This document shows, in pieces, positions 23,349-23,626 of a DNA stretch of 23,626 bases (position 1 is its first letter; every line of letters begins with the position of its first letter). The stretch is taken from assembly GCA_937895465.1 (NCBI GenBank), contig CALAYY010000143.1:1-23626 (forward strand), read 5' to 3'. A model generated the notes under the pieces. That model saw nothing but the letters and a program-made list of their open reading frames with translations. It did no database searches and had not been told where the DNA came from. The translations under genes and the position numbers were made by a program. This stretch comes from an uncultured Clostridia bacterium (GTDB lineage Bacteria > Bacillota > Clostridia > Christensenellales > DUVY01).

Positions 23349-23626
23349 TTATTGAATAATTTCTTTCAATTTCTCGTTTTTGATCTCAGCTTCATACCAT
23401 TTGATTACTGCATAATCACCCTTACTGTGTTTGTTGATTTTGTTTATCCACTCTATTTCGGCGTTTGCTTTGGCTGATAGCAGAGCATTTGTTGTATTAG
23501 TCTTAAGAAAGGATGAATTAATTACCCACCATTTGACAGCAATTTCTGCACGCTTAAGGTCATCTTCTAGACGCATTGCTTCGTAAACAGGTGTCGCCTC
23601 GGCAAGTGTTACAATAATTACTTCAG
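23349..23626 (-). CDS. arsA: Arsenite-efflux pump ATPase ArsA, C-terminal part (cut by window edge)
   Basis: Partial gene: the frame is open to the window end with no stop codon. The readable 92 residues contain VIIVTLAEATPVYEAMRLED, in which the TLxEATPVxEAxRLxxDL pattern is characteristic of ArsA/TRC40 ATPases, followed by WWVINSSF and a TTNALLSAKANAE stretch typical of the last part of the family. ArsA energises arsenite export through ArsB-type channels. The nucleotide-binding P-loop would lie outside the window. An internal Met (23576) is not the real start. Confidence 0.88.
   Translation of the reverse strand, partial: EVIIVTLAEATPVYEAMRLEDDLKRAEIAVKWWVINSSFLKTNTTNALLSAKANAEIEWINKINKHSKGDYAVIKWYEAEIKNEKLKEIIQ

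Overview
The window is AT-rich and every convincing gene lies on the minus strand. Strong AGGAGG-type ribosome binding sites, several SPase II lipobox lipoproteins, binding-protein-dependent ABC permeases and AT-rich hairpin terminators point to a low-GC Gram-positive bacterium, most likely a gut-type member of the Clostridia. This placement is an inference from gene style; no rRNA or marker gene is present.

The largest unit is a galactan-use operon (about 15.3 kb down to 1.2 kb). It reads from a perfect-consensus promoter (TTGACA-N17-TATAAT at 15342-15370) to a 17-bp hairpin terminator (1168-1208). Gene order is: AraC-type regulator; lipoprotein endo-galactanase with Ig-like and carbohydrate-binding domains (GH53-C); unrecognised 607-residue protein; 70-residue zinc-ribbon protein; inositol-monophosphatase-family enzyme; GH53-B without a signal peptide; ABC binding lipoprotein; two ABC permeases; multi-domain carbohydrate-binding lipoprotein; and lipoprotein GH53-A. 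Neighbouring genes overlap or are at most about 40 bases apart. The proposed workflow is that surface GH53-C and GH53-A cut beta-1,4-galactan, the repeat-bearing lipoprotein holds the polymer, the ABC system imports oligomers, and GH53-B with the unknown proteins works in the cytoplasm. The operon has no ABC ATPase gene and no beta-galactosidase gene.

Upstream of the operon are three separate units. A 435-residue protein looks like two ferritin-type metal sites fused in tandem (15676-16983). A DUF2442 gene followed by a lipoprotein with a clear MACPF (perforin/complement) pore-forming domain forms a two-gene unit (17177-18995). A MalT-like STAND/LuxR regulator lies just upstream (19085-21550). 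The leader of the DUF2442-MACPF pair holds a hairpin that buries the ribosome binding site and a palindromic operator-like site. The MACPF lipoprotein, unusual in a Gram-positive, and the 607-residue protein are the best candidates for undescribed biology.

The right end holds an Ldh_2-family dehydrogenase with its own promoter, then arsenic resistance genes: an arsenate reductase (arsC) and the C-terminal part of an ArsA ATPase cut by the window edge. The left end holds a GNAT-like acetyltransferase and a small DUF3784-like membrane protein. No tRNA, rRNA, CRISPR array, transposase or phage gene was seen.
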